The position numbers and the translations under genes were made by a program. A stretch of 64,000 bases of DNA, taken from CAISIP01 sp038326025. Lineage in GTDB: Bacteria > Pseudomonadota > Gammaproteobacteria > Burkholderiales > Burkholderiaceae_C. The stretch covers positions 27,631 to 91,630 of the forward strand of contig JBBQJP010000014.1 in NCBI GenBank assembly GCA_038326025.1, in the 5' to 3' direction. Below, one piece after another: positions 52,813 to 62,187 of the stretch (position 1 is the first letter of the stretch; the number at the start of each line of letters is the position of its first letter). Below the pieces are notes generated by a model that was given only the letters and a program-made list of their open reading frames with translations, ran no database searches and was not told the origin of the DNA.

Positions 52813-52829
52813 ACTAGGGAAAACACTAG
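52813..52829. promoter_or_regulatory. ACTAG direct repeat upstream of truncated transporter gene
   Basis: ACTAG occurs at 52813-52817 and 52825-52829, 12 bp apart, about 130 bp upstream of the truncated gene. Its likely role as the activator site of the lost sugar-alcohol operon is an inference from position. Confidence 0.3.
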
Positions 52830-52955
52830 ATACCTTCGCAAGAAAGTATCTATTCGTCTTCAATACGTATCGGCCTGAAGGTGCCTCCGCCGGTAAATTC
52901 AGTGTTCACAAGCGCCGCCAAGCGCCTGAACCCCGAATTTTCCAAAGGAGACACC

Positions 52956-53188
52956 ATGAAATTGAAAGCCACGCTTACCCTGGCACTGGGTCTGGCCGCA
53001 GCGCATGCAGCCATCGCAACCGACCTCGTGATCGCAATCGTCAACAACGGCCATATGGTCGAAATGCAGAAACTGTCATCACATTTCGAAAAAGCGAACC
53101 CCGGACGGACCTTGCCGAACAGATGGCGCAACGCCACAGCCGCTACCAGGCGTTGTACACGCGGCTGCAGAGCATGTTCATCGCCTGA
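52956..53188 (+). pseudogene. Deletion scar: 5' end of sugar-alcohol ABC substrate-binding gene joined to 3' end of FGGY sugar kinase gene
   Basis: From ATG 52956 (AAAGGAG upstream) the first 50 codons read as a signal peptide plus TDLVIAIVNNGHMVEMQKLS and HFEKANPG, the start of a SmoE-type sorbitol/mannitol binding protein. From about 53102 a second, out-of-phase frame reads RTDLAEQMAQRHSRYQALYT and RLQSMFIA to TGA 53188, which looks like the C-terminus of an FGGY kinase such as xylulokinase. In relatives these genes flank one operon (binding protein, permeases, ATPase, dehydrogenase, kinase). The middle is absent, so a deletion appears to have joined the ends. It is non-functional. Confidence 0.7.
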
Positions 53189-53204
53189 TACCGTGCGCCG
53201 GCGT

Positions 53205-55838
53205 TCAGTTCTGCGCAGGTACGCCCTGGCCGAAATCGCGCACGAAGACGTCGAACGCGTCGATCGGCAGAGGCCGACTGATCAGGTAACCCTGGCAGAA
53301 CGCACAACCGTACTGCGCCAGGAAATCACGCTGGCCCTGATGTTCCACGCCTTCGGCAATCACCATCAGGCCCAGGCTCTGCCCCAGGGCAATCACGGTA
53401 CGCGCAATCGCCGCATCGTTCGGGTCAGAGAGCACTTCGCGCACGAACGACTGGTCGATCTTGAGCTGATCGAGCGGCAATCGGCGCAGATAACTGAGCG
53501 ACGAATAGCCGGTGCCGAAATCGTCCAGTGAAAACCCGACGCCCAGCGCCTTGAGCTGGACCATCTTGTTGATGATGCTTTCCTGATCGGCGACGAACAT
53601 GCTCTCGGTGATTTCGAGTTTGAGCCGCGTCGGCGTCGTGCCATGCGCGATCAGTGCGCGCCGGACCTTGTCGACAAAATCAACCTGACGGAACTGGTGC
53701 ACGCTGACATTGATAGCCAGCGTCAAGTCGGCGCGACCAGGCATATCCGCCCACAGTGCCAATTGTCTGCAGGCCGTTTGCAGTACCCATTCGCCCAGAT
53801 CGACGATCAGCCCCGACTGCTCGGCCACCGGAATGAATTCAGCAGGCGATACCGGCCCGCGCTCCGGATGGGTCCAGCGCAACAAGGCCTCGGCACCAAT
53901 CACCCTGTTACCGCTCTCGACCTGCGGCTGGTAATGCAGCGTAAACGCTTTGAGCTGCAGCGCGTGACGCAAATCGACCTCCATGGCCGCGCGTGCCTCC
54001 ACTGCCGCCTGCATGGCGGGATCGAAAAATCGAACCGTATTGCGCCCCGCGGCCTTGGCCTGGTACATGGCCACGTCGGCGCGTTTGAGGATTTCGTCGC
54101 CTGACAGCGGATCGAAACCGAAAGGCGCGACACCGATGCTGCAGCCACTGCGGTGAACACGCCCGTCCACATCAAAAGGAGCATGCAGCTTGGCCAGCAC
54201 CTTGTCTGCCACGGCACGGGCCGAGGCGATCACCTCGGCCGGCAAACCGCCGGCGTCATCGATCAACACCACGAACTCGTCCCCACCCAGGCGCGCCACC
54301 GTATCGCTGTCGCGCACACACGCAACCAGTCGCAGTGCCGCTTGCTTGAGCAGCAGATCGCCCTTGTCATGCCCCCAGGTGTCGTTGAGCGCCTTGAAAT
54401 TGTCCAGGTCGATCAACAGCAAGGCACCGTGGCGACGCTTGCGCCCACTGCGCGTCAACGCCTGCTCCAACCGGTCCTGCAACAGGCGGCGGTTAGGCAG
54501 GTCGGTCAGCGGGTCGTAAAACGCCAACCGGCGGATCTCGCTCTTGGCGCTCTTGCTGCCCGTGATGTCGCGCGTCATCACGACAAATCGCGTCTCGGCG
54601 TCCATCGCTTCCTTGCGCACTACCGACAACTCGAACCAATGCGTTTCATTGGCCAACATCAGGGCATACTCCTCGCCCTGTGAAGACCCGTCCACCTGAG
54701 CCCGGCGCAACGCCTCCATGGTCACTTCGGCAGCTTTCTGGGGCAGGACGTCGAACACCGTGCGACCGATCAGCATGTCGGCAGGCATCGGCAAGATGCT
54801 GCTGGCCGGTGCGTGGCAGCTATGGTAGACACCGTCGAGCCCGATCTCGAAGATCGGATCCGGTATGGCCTCGACCACCGAGCGCAGTTGGTGACGGGCG
54901 GCCAGCAGATCTATGTCGCCATCGCGTTGTCGGGCCCGCAATGCCGCTTGCAGACGCAACTGCCCGGCCAGATAGTGGGCCAGCAAGGCCAGCAACAGGC
55001 TGTTCAACAGCACCATGCCCGCCATCAGCGCCAGCGCTGGCAGATCCACCCATCCATGCGCCGGGGCCAGGTCCAGGTTCCAGCTACCGTTGGCCACCTC
55101 CACGCTGCGCCGCAGCGGCTCGTGCAAAGGATCGGCCTTGGATGCCGCGATCACCTGGATACGGCCGGTGTCGGGCTGCAATCGCCACAACCGGTAGTCG
55201 TAACCCCGATCGTGCAACTCGCCCAGCCGGACCCCACCCAGCAGTTCGGCCAAGCGGACCGTCACATTGGCAAAACCCCAGAACTGCGATTTGCCGTCAG
55301 CATCGGGCAGGAACACCGGTAGCCGACTGACGACGCCCTGGCCACCTTGCGCCAGTTGCAAGGGCCCTGCCAGCGTCAATCGCCTTGTGTCCCGCGCAAA
55401 AAGCGCCTCGCGTTGCTGCGCGGGATCGTTTAATTGATCGAAGCCAACGACGCTCTCGTTGCCCTTGAGCGGCAAAATGAACTGCACCACCCCTTTGGGC
55501 GACAACGAAACCGCCAGCAATCGATCGTCGCTGCGCAAAAGCTCACGCGCGGCGGCGTCAAAATTGCTGACCACCCCATCGCCATGGTGTACCAACGCCG
55601 ACAAGGCATAGTTGATCGCCAACATCCGGTCGACACTGCGCTGCAGGACCTGTGCGCGGTCCTCGGACAGGTGGGCAACGGTGTCCCGCTTCGCGTCCAG
55701 TTGGCTGGTCTGGATCCTGGCCATGATGGTGGCGCCGATACTCAGCGACAGCACCAGTACCAGCGCCGCCAAGGTCCAGGCCGGCCAGGCGGCCCGATCG
55801 ATGATGCGTGGTGAAAAACGCGAGGTGACCGACTTCAT
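53205..55838 (-). CDS. CHASE-PAS-GGDEF-EAL cyclic-di-GMP signalling protein
   Basis: 877 residues. Two membrane helices (about 18-40 and 268-292) flank a periplasmic CHASE-type sensor with ILPLKGNESVVGF and LAGPLQLAQGGQGV. A PAS domain follows. The GGDEF domain has RLGGDEFVVLID preceded by the inhibitory RDSD (R-x-x-D) site. The EAL domain has IGAEALLRWTHP, LEITESMFV and DDFGTGYSSLSYLRRLPLD. All catalytic residues I can recognise are present in both domains. It would tune c-di-GMP in response to an external ligand. Confidence 0.94.
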   Translation of the reverse strand: MKSVTSRFSPRIIDRAAWPAWTLAALVLVLSLSIGATIMARIQTSQLDAKRDTVAHLSEDRAQVLQRSVDRMLAINYALSALVHHGDGVVSNFDAAARELLRSDDRLLAVSLSPKGVVQFILPLKGNESVVGFDQLNDPAQQREALFARDTRRLTLAGPLQLAQGGQGVVSRLPVFLPDADGKSQFWGFANVTVRLAELLGGVRLGELHDRGYDYRLWRLQPDTGRIQVIAASKADPLHEPLRRSVEVANGSWNLDLAPAHGWVDLPALALMAGMVLLNSLLLALLAHYLAGQLRLQAALRARQRDGDIDLLAARHQLRSVVEAIPDPIFEIGLDGVYHSCHAPASSILPMPADMLIGRTVFDVLPQKAAEVTMEALRRAQVDGSSQGEEYALMLANETHWFELSVVRKEAMDAETRFVVMTRDITGSKSAKSEIRRLAFYDPLTDLPNRRLLQDRLEQALTRSGRKRRHGALLLIDLDNFKALNDTWGHDKGDLLLKQAALRLVACVRDSDTVARLGGDEFVVLIDDAGGLPAEVIASARAVADKVLAKLHAPFDVDGRVHRSGCSIGVAPFGFDPLSGDEILKRADVAMYQAKAAGRNTVRFFDPAMQAAVEARAAMEVDLRHALQLKAFTLHYQPQVESGNRVIGAEALLRWTHPERGPVSPAEFIPVAEQSGLIVDLGEWVLQTACRQLALWADMPGRADLTLAINVSVHQFRQVDFVDKVRRALIAHGTTPTRLKLEITESMFVADQESIINKMVQLKALGVGFSLDDFGTGYSSLSYLRRLPLDQLKIDQSFVREVLSDPNDAAIARTVIALGQSLGLMVIAEGVEHQGQRDFLAQYGCAFCQGYLISRPLPIDAFDVFVRDFGQGVPAQN

Positions 55839-55848
55839 CGCGAATGTG

Positions 55849-56847
55849 TCAGCGTGGCGTGACCAGCAAGGCCACGGCTGCTGAAAACGTCAGGAAGGCG
55901 GCCGATGTCGACACCAGGATGATGCGCGCGATGCGCCCGTTGTTGGCGCCAAACCGTTCGGCCAGCAACGACACGTTGCTGGCACTGGGCAAGGCGGCCA
56001 CCAGCACGATCACGGTCAACGCAAAGCGGTCCAGTGGAACGCCCAACTGGATGGCACCGACCCCCACCAGCAACACCAGCAGCGGATGCACCAACAACTT
56101 GATCGCAGCCACCGGCACATAGTCGCGCAGCGGCAACGGGTGCGCGCCTTCAGCCGGGGTCAGCATCTGGGAACGGGCAAGCACCGCGCCAATCGTGAAC
56201 AACGCCACCGGCGAGGCAGCGTCGGCCAGCAGGCCAACCGTCTGGTCCACCGGGCCAGGCGGGCGCCATTGGAGGTACGACGCCAGGGCCCCGAGCAGGA
56301 TGGACCAGGGCATGGGATTGACCAGCACTCCGCGCAGCGCGTTGCGTCCGGCGACCGCGAAGCCATGCACACCGGCACCGTCGAGCCGCGACAAGGCCAC
56401 ACACAGGGAAGTTGTCACCAGCATGTCGACCATGATGGTCGCAATCGCCGGGCCGGCCGCCTGGGCTCCGAGCAAGGCCACAAGCAGCGGCACGCCCATG
56501 AATCCGGTATTGGGGAAAGCCGCCACCAGCGCACCAAACGCCGCATCGTTCCAGCCGATGCGCCGATTCATGCTGACAGTGACGACAAAGCCCACCAGCA
56601 CCAGGGCACACAGCAAATAGGTGAAAACCACGCCGGGATCGAGCATTTGCCCCAGTGGCGTGGTCGATCCGAAACGGTACAACAAGCACGGCAAAGCGAA
56701 ATAAAGCACAAAGCTGTTCAGGCCCGGAATCGCATCGAGCCGCATCAAACCCCGGCGCGCGGCGACATAACCGGCCATGACCAGCGCAAAAAAGGGAAAT
56801 GTGACAAGCAGCACGTGTAACACCGTTTGATTGTCGCCCACGCGCAT
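55849..56847 (-). CDS. AEC-family (auxin efflux carrier-type) transporter
   Basis: 332 residues, about ten membrane segments in two halves, with FPFFALVMAGYVAARRGLM and NSFVLYFALPCLLYRF at the N-terminus, AAFPNTGFMGVPLLVALLG and LPSASNVSLLAERFGAN in the middle/end. Bacterial AEC proteins often export or take up small carboxylates. It is 10 bp downstream of the GGDEF/EAL gene's start (same strand) and divergent from rep, 61 bp apart. Confidence 0.9.
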   Translation of the reverse strand: MRVGDNQTVLHVLLVTFPFFALVMAGYVAARRGLMRLDAIPGLNSFVLYFALPCLLYRFGSTTPLGQMLDPGVVFTYLLCALVLVGFVVTVSMNRRIGWNDAAFGALVAAFPNTGFMGVPLLVALLGAQAAGPAIATIMVDMLVTTSLCVALSRLDGAGVHGFAVAGRNALRGVLVNPMPWSILLGALASYLQWRPPGPVDQTVGLLADAASPVALFTIGAVLARSQMLTPAEGAHPLPLRDYVPVAAIKLLVHPLLVLLVGVGAIQLGVPLDRFALTVIVLVAALPSASNVSLLAERFGANNGRIARIILVSTSAAFLTFSAAVALLVTPR

Positions 56848-56908
56848 ACCCCAAGGCGTCGGTATGATCGGTCGCTACCCCGCTATTCGATTCGTCTGCC
56901 TGCCCTGC

Positions 56909-59050
56909 ATGTCTGCTGCCTCCTCTGCCCCATCCGGTCTGAACATCGCCCAACAAGAAGCTGTCAACTACCTGCATGGGCCCTGCTTGGTGCTGGCCGG
57001 TGCGGGCTCCGGCAAGACACGGGTGATCACACACAAGATCGCGCGACTGATACAGATGGGCATGGCGCCCAAACGCATCGCTGCCATCACCTTCACCAAC
57101 AAGGCGGCGACCGAGATGCGCGAGCGCGCCAAGTCTCTGGTGGGTAGTGCTGCGCGGGAGCTGGTGATCTGCACCTTCCATGCGCTGGGCGTGCGCATGA
57201 TGCGCCAGGACGGGCAGGCGCTGGGCCTCAAACCCCAGTTCTCGATCCTGGACAGTGACGACGTGACCGGCATCCTGAAGGACTGTGGTGGCAGCACCGA
57301 CAGCGCGACCGCGCGTCAGTGGCAATGGGCCATCAGCCGCTGGAAGAATATGGGGCTGAACGCCGCGATGGCCGAAGCCCAGGCGGCAGACGACAACGAA
57401 CGCATCACGGCCCGCATCATGGCGCGTTATGAGGAGCGGCTCACCGCTTATCAAAGCGTGGACTTTGACGATTTGATCGGCCTGCCGCTCAAGCTGCTGC
57501 AGGAACACGCCGAGGTGCGCGAGAAATGGCAGGCAGCGCTCGGGCATGTTCTGGTCGACGAGTACCAGGACACCAATGCAACCCAGTACACCGTGCTCAA
57601 GCTGCTCGTGGGTGGACCGGAGCGCAAAGATGCACGGTTCACCGCAGTGGGCGACGACGACCAGTCGATCTACGGCTGGCGTGGTGCCACGCTGGACAAC
57701 CTGCGCCAGCTGCCGATTGATTTTCCGGCGCTCAAGGTGATCAAGCTCGAGCAGAACTACCGCTCGACATCGGCCATCCTGCGTGCGGCCAACAACGTGA
57801 TCGGCCCCAACCCCAAGTTGTTTCCGAAAAACCTGTGGAGCGATCTGGGAGAGGGCGAACCGGTGCGCGTGGTCGCCGCCGACCATGAGGAACATGAGGC
57901 CGAACGCGCGGTGGCGCGTATCCAGAGCCTGCGCGCCGGCACCACGACCACCATCACCGGGCATCCGCTGACCCTGGAGTTGCGCGACTTCGCAGTGCTG
58001 TACCGCGCCAACTACCAGGCCCGGGTGATCGAGCAGGCCTTGCGCAAGGCGCAGATTCCGTACAAGGTCTCGGGTGGCCAGAGTTTCTTCGACCGCTCCG
58101 AAATCAAGGACCTGTGCGCCTGGTTCCGCCTGTGGGTCAACAACAACGATGACCCGGCGTTGCTGCGCGCGGTCACCACCCCCAAGCGCGGCATCGGCCA
58201 TCAGACCCTGGGGCAGCTCGGCGAGTTCGCGTCCAGATACAAGCTCAGCCTGTTTGCAGCATTGTTCAGCTCCAGCCTGGGCAGTCTGTTGCCGGCACGC
58301 GCCGTCGGCAGCCTGCATGAGTTCGGTCGGTATGTGAACGACCTGGAGTTCCGGGCGCGCCACACGCGGGGCTTCGAGGCGGCGCGCAGCTTCCTGACCG
58401 ACTGGCTGACCGAGATCGGTTACGAGAAACACCTGTACGATGGCGAAGACAGTGAGAAACTCGCTGCCGCACGCTGGACCAACGTGATGGAATTCTGTGA
58501 CTGGATGGCGGCGCGTTGCGGCGGCCAGATCGACGACAGCGCCGGTGTGACCTCGACCAACGAGATCAAGAACCTGCTGGAAGTGGCACAGACGATCTCA
58601 TTGTTGTCCACCATCAGCGAACGCGACACCGACCAGAACGTGGTGACGCTGTCGACCTTGCATGCGGCCAAGGGACTGGAGTGGCCCCATGTGATGCTGG
58701 TGGGCGTGACCGAAGGCCTGCTACCGTTCAAGCTCGGCGACGATGCCAACCCGAGTGGACGCGCGGACGGCCCGATGAGCGAGAGCATGACCGAGCGCCT
58801 GCAGGAAGAACGCCGGCTGATGTACGTCGGCATTACCCGGGCCCAGCGCAGCCTGGCCGTGAGTTGGACGCGCCGACGCAAGAAGGGCCGCGAGATGATC
58901 ACCGCGCAGCCGAGCCGCTTCATTGCCGAGATGGCGCTGGACGCGAACACGGTGAAAGAAGACCCGCGTGCCAAGCTCAAGGCGCTGCGGGCGGAGTTCG
59001 CGAAAAAGGTCGAACTGACCGCAGCCGCGAACGCAGCAACTGAGCGCTGA
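56909..59050 (+). CDS. rep: ATP-dependent DNA helicase Rep (UvrD family)
   Basis: 713 residues from ATG 56909; an open-frame extension upstream is not supported. SF1 helicase motifs are visible in order: Q-motif GLNIAQQEAVNYLHGP, Walker A GAGSGKTRV (about 31-39), AITFTNKAATEMRER, motif II DEYQDTNATQY, motif III GDDDQSIYGWRGA, motif IV LEQNYRST, motif V TLHAAKGLEWPHV and motif VI YVGITRAQRSL. It is a 3'-5' helicase supporting replication fork progress. Confidence 0.95.
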   Translation: MSAASSAPSGLNIAQQEAVNYLHGPCLVLAGAGSGKTRVITHKIARLIQMGMAPKRIAAITFTNKAATEMRERAKSLVGSAARELVICTFHALGVRMMRQDGQALGLKPQFSILDSDDVTGILKDCGGSTDSATARQWQWAISRWKNMGLNAAMAEAQAADDNERITARIMARYEERLTAYQSVDFDDLIGLPLKLLQEHAEVREKWQAALGHVLVDEYQDTNATQYTVLKLLVGGPERKDARFTAVGDDDQSIYGWRGATLDNLRQLPIDFPALKVIKLEQNYRSTSAILRAANNVIGPNPKLFPKNLWSDLGEGEPVRVVAADHEEHEAERAVARIQSLRAGTTTTITGHPLTLELRDFAVLYRANYQARVIEQALRKAQIPYKVSGGQSFFDRSEIKDLCAWFRLWVNNNDDPALLRAVTTPKRGIGHQTLGQLGEFASRYKLSLFAALFSSSLGSLLPARAVGSLHEFGRYVNDLEFRARHTRGFEAARSFLTDWLTEIGYEKHLYDGEDSEKLAAARWTNVMEFCDWMAARCGGQIDDSAGVTSTNEIKNLLEVAQTISLLSTISERDTDQNVVTLSTLHAAKGLEWPHVMLVGVTEGLLPFKLGDDANPSGRADGPMSESMTERLQEERRLMYVGITRAQRSLAVSWTRRRKKGREMITAQPSRFIAEMALDANTVKEDPRAKLKALRAEFAKKVELTAAANAATER

Positions 59051-59125
59051 GCATCCGACCGTCTCTGGACTGCTCAATGCCAGGCGACAAGTGTCGCGGT
59101 ATGGAGACGCCCCGGATGATCGGCA

Positions 59126-59153
59126 TTGACCCCAGCGTTGACAGGACTAAGAT
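59126..59153 (+). promoter_or_regulatory. Sigma-70-like promoter upstream of PA2779-type gene
   Basis: TTGACC (59126-59131) and TAAGAT (59148-59153) with a 16-bp spacer. A second TTGACA-like element lies within the spacer. The gene begins at 59236, leaving a leader of about 75 bases. Confidence 0.45.
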
Positions 59154-59235
59154 GGCATCAGGTCGGTGGTGCGAAAGTGTCCATGGACCTGTGTTTCACA
59201 GTTGCCCTTAAACGAGTTGAATAAAGGAAACCTCC

Positions 59236-59592
59236 ATGAAATCCGTAACCATGAAAATGTTGTGCCGCTTCCTGATCCTGGCCATGATGTCGCTGTCGTT
59301 CCAGACCGCAAGCGCCGGCATCATCGCAACCGACCAGGCAGCTGCTGTCGCAAGCGCCCACACCGACCGGACGCTGGTGCTGTCAATGCTGAACCGCAGC
59401 GACGTCCGCGATCAATTGCTGGCACAGGGGGTGGACCCGGCCGATGTACGCGAACGTGTGGCCGCCTTGAGCGACCAGGAGGTGCGTACGCTGGCTGGCA
59501 ACATCGAAATGGCACCTGTCGGTGCCGACGCCACGTTCCTCGCAGTGCTCGTGGGTGGCGCACTGGTCTGGTACTTCTTCTTCCGCAAGTAA
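59236..59592 (+). CDS. PA2779 family small membrane-associated protein
   Basis: 118 residues with AAGGAAA before the ATG. A signal peptide (about 1-27, ending TASAG) is followed by HTDRTLVLSMLNRSDVRDQL, GVDPADVRERVAALSDQEV and a C-terminal hydrophobic segment LAVLVGGALVWYFFFRK. This matches the PA2779 family by recollection. It is paired with the next gene as in Pseudomonas. No molecular function is established. Confidence 0.85.
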   Translation: MKSVTMKMLCRFLILAMMSLSFQTASAGIIATDQAAAVASAHTDRTLVLSMLNRSDVRDQLLAQGVDPADVRERVAALSDQEVRTLAGNIEMAPVGADATFLAVLVGGALVWYFFFRK

Positions 59593-59670
59593 GTCTGCAA
59601 CGCAGCGCCACTAGCCTCACTGCGCATCCGATGACGTCTGAACATCGCAAGCGCGGTGGTGCCCCATGAG

Positions 59671-60636
59671 ATGAGGACCGCTGCGGCCCTCATGGGCTTG
59701 CGATGGCTGTGGTGGCTGCTGCTGGCGCTGTCCCTGACCGGCTGCGCCCAGATGGTTCCGCAGACGATGGCCTTGCGCGCGGACTGGCCTGCGAATGTGC
59801 CACGCGCATTTGAACTGCGTGAAGTTCCGTTCTATCCGCAGACCGCATACCAGTGTGGCCCGGCGGCATTGGCGACCACAATGCAAGCGGCCGGTGTGCA
59901 GGTACTGCCGGACGATCTGGTCCGGCACGTTTATCTGCCAGCCCGCAAAGGCAGCCTGCAAGTCGAAATGTTGTCCACGCCGCGTCGCCAGGGGCTGGTC
60001 AGCTGGCAGATCCCTCCGGCCTACAGCGCGCTGTTGCGCGAAGTGGCAGCGGGACACCCGGTGCTGGTACTGCAAGACCTCGGCTTGGGCCCATTTCGCC
60101 AATGGCACTACGCCGTCGTCGTCGGGTTCGACTATGCCAGGGGTGATGTGTACCTGCGCTCGGGTGAGAACCAGCGCCAGGTCATGCCGTTCACCGCGTT
60201 TGAATTCACCTGGCAGCGCAGCAACTATTGGGCCATGGTGGTCACGCCCCCCGGTGTGATACCCGCCAGTGCCACGCAGGCCAGCTATCTGCCCGCCGTG
60301 CTGGCCTTCGATCGCAGCGCGACGCCGGACGCGGCACGCACCGCATGGCAGGCTTTTCTGGCGCGCTGGCCGGGCGATGCACTGGCGAGCGTGGCTCTGG
60401 GCAACCGCCTGTATGCCGAGCGCAACCTGGCCGGCGCAGAGTCCGTCTTGCGTGCCGCACTGAAGACCCATCCGACTTCGACCGAGATGCTCAACAACCT
60501 GGCGCAGGTGCTGGCGGAACAGGGGCGCAACGACGAAGCGCTGGCGGTGATCGATCGCGCAGTAACGCTGCCCGGACCGTTCGCGACCGAGGTTGCGGCC
60601 ACACGTGCCGGCATCTTGCAGCGTTTGAGACGCTGA
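59671..60636 (+). CDS. PA2778 family C39-like cysteine peptidase lipoprotein with TPR tail
   Basis: 321 residues. ATG 59671 gives an N-terminal hydrophobic segment and lipobox LTGC (Cys about 29). The papain-like active site is visible as FYPQTAYQCGPAALATTM (Cys) and QWHYAVVVGFD (His). Residues about 215-320 form TPR-like helices (LGNRLYAERNLAGAESVL, LNNLAQVLAEQGRNDEALAV). It is presumably exported and lipid-anchored and works with the small PA2779-type partner. Substrates are unknown. Confidence 0.88.
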   Translation: MRTAAALMGLRWLWWLLLALSLTGCAQMVPQTMALRADWPANVPRAFELREVPFYPQTAYQCGPAALATTMQAAGVQVLPDDLVRHVYLPARKGSLQVEMLSTPRRQGLVSWQIPPAYSALLREVAAGHPVLVLQDLGLGPFRQWHYAVVVGFDYARGDVYLRSGENQRQVMPFTAFEFTWQRSNYWAMVVTPPGVIPASATQASYLPAVLAFDRSATPDAARTAWQAFLARWPGDALASVALGNRLYAERNLAGAESVLRAALKTHPTSTEMLNNLAQVLAEQGRNDEALAVIDRAVTLPGPFATEVAATRAGILQRLRR

Positions 60637-60705
60637 GCCAGCAAACACCCGGGGCGCAACGACCCCGAGCTGCGATCGCCGACTCCTGGCGCCGCGCGCG
60701 CCCGG

Positions 60706-62187
60706 TCAGTCGTCGCCCTGCGGCCCGCGGTCGCGCCGGATCGCGTTCGGAAAATACATCGCCGTGAGACTGCGGCTGTGCACCGGCGAGAAACCATCGG
60801 CATAGGCATCGCCGTAAGCCGTGGCATAACGCCGCCAATCACGCACCCAAAACAACTGGTCACACACCTCGAGCAGGCCAATGGTCTCGCGGTCGCCAAT
60901 CAGAATGCCGTGCACGCGCAGGCCCAACTGCTTCTTGCACTGGCGCAGCATCTGCAACGTGGCGGGCGTGACACCGAATTCGCCGTCACTGACGATCAGG
61001 ATGTCGGCCAGCGCGAATTGCGCCTGCTGCACCAGGTGAACCGCACGCTCGAGTGGCGTCTGTACATCAGTGCCGCCGTCGAAACTCTGGTCCATCACGG
61101 TCAGCAGGTTCTCCAGCCCCTGCGCTGACAACGACAGATCCTGCTCCAGCAACTCGCCCGCGCCGCCAAATGCCAGCATGCGGCAAGGCCGACCCGCCGC
61201 ATGCGCGGTGCGCAACGCCTGCAACACGCAGGCCTTGGCGACGTTTTCCGGCGCCCCGCGCATCGACCCCGAAGTGTCGAGGCAGACCAGCATCGGTCCG
61301 TGACCCACAGGCGGATGTTTTGTCGGCGCGGGCAAAGACCGCGTGGCATCGGGTCGCAACTGCTGCTGCGTGATCACCGCTGCGTCTTCGTAGGTGAGGA
61401 GCTGCTGCTCGGCAAAACGGGCGCGCCACAGGCGCCGGAATACCGGATGCCCGACCATGGCCGCCTCACTGGCCAACATGCGCGACAGTCGACCGGAGCG
61501 TTTGACGCCGCGCACTTCGCTGGGCTGATCCACCAGATGGGTGACGATGCAGACCGACGCCAGGACCGGTTCCGACGGGGCCTGCGGCGACATCTCGATG
61601 GCCGGTGGCAACATATCTCCACGTTGTGCGCGGCCCACACCGTCGATGAAACGGCCCAGATCGGCAAGTGTGTCGAGCAGACCGCCGATGCGCCGGGCTT
61701 CGCTCCAACCCCGACTCTGCAGATGGCCTTGCAAGGTGTCCCAGCGCATGTGCGCCAGATCACCCAGGTCGCGAAACAAGGCCCGCACCTGCTCCCAGTC
61801 GGCGCGCTGGGTCGACCACTCACGTCGAAAGGCCGACACCATGGCCACAATCGCATCGGCGCGCGACTGCGCCGGCGGACGGTCGATCAGCCGGTCGAGA
61901 TGCCACAACATGGTGCGCAAGACCTGGTGCGCCATGGCGGCGCTGCCACGGGTCAGGGCGGTCAGGTCAAGGGAGGCGATCTCGGCGCGCAAGGCCGAGC
62001 AGGCGTCGGCATCACCCCAATCGCAGGACACGTCCGGCAGTTGGCCGGCTTGCAGCGCGGCATCCCACAAGGCCAGGTCAGGCAGTCGCCGAAGGCTTGT
62101 GCCGCTGCTGCACACCAGCGCCGATTGCCACAGGTCGGACGCCAGGTCGGCCAGATGGTGATACGGCGCATTGACCGCCATCGTCAT
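60706..62187 (-). CDS. viaA: VWA-domain protein ViaA-like
   Basis: 493 residues. A helical N-terminal region precedes a C-terminal von Willebrand factor A domain with a complete MIDAS motif DTSGSMRG (about 304-311), DGGTDVQTPLERAV, and LIVSDGEFGVTP. It partners the MoxR-type ATPase encoded immediately upstream (start codon overlaps that stop, ATGA). In E. coli the RavA-ViaA pair affects respiratory complexes and aminoglycoside sensitivity. Confidence 0.88.
   Translation of the reverse strand: MTMAVNAPYHHLADLASDLWQSALVCSSGTSLRRLPDLALWDAALQAGQLPDVSCDWGDADACSALRAEIASLDLTALTRGSAAMAHQVLRTMLWHLDRLIDRPPAQSRADAIVAMVSAFRREWSTQRADWEQVRALFRDLGDLAHMRWDTLQGHLQSRGWSEARRIGGLLDTLADLGRFIDGVGRAQRGDMLPPAIEMSPQAPSEPVLASVCIVTHLVDQPSEVRGVKRSGRLSRMLASEAAMVGHPVFRRLWRARFAEQQLLTYEDAAVITQQQLRPDATRSLPAPTKHPPVGHGPMLVCLDTSGSMRGAPENVAKACVLQALRTAHAAGRPCRMLAFGGAGELLEQDLSLSAQGLENLLTVMDQSFDGGTDVQTPLERAVHLVQQAQFALADILIVSDGEFGVTPATLQMLRQCKKQLGLRVHGILIGDRETIGLLEVCDQLFWVRDWRRYATAYGDAYADGFSPVHSRSLTAMYFPNAIRRDRGPQGDD

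Noticed and set aside
52346..53188. A 280-residue open frame spanning the end of priA and the following region
   Set aside because: Its first part is a shadow of priA; only the last 29 codons look like real coding sequence and are explained as a kinase remnant.
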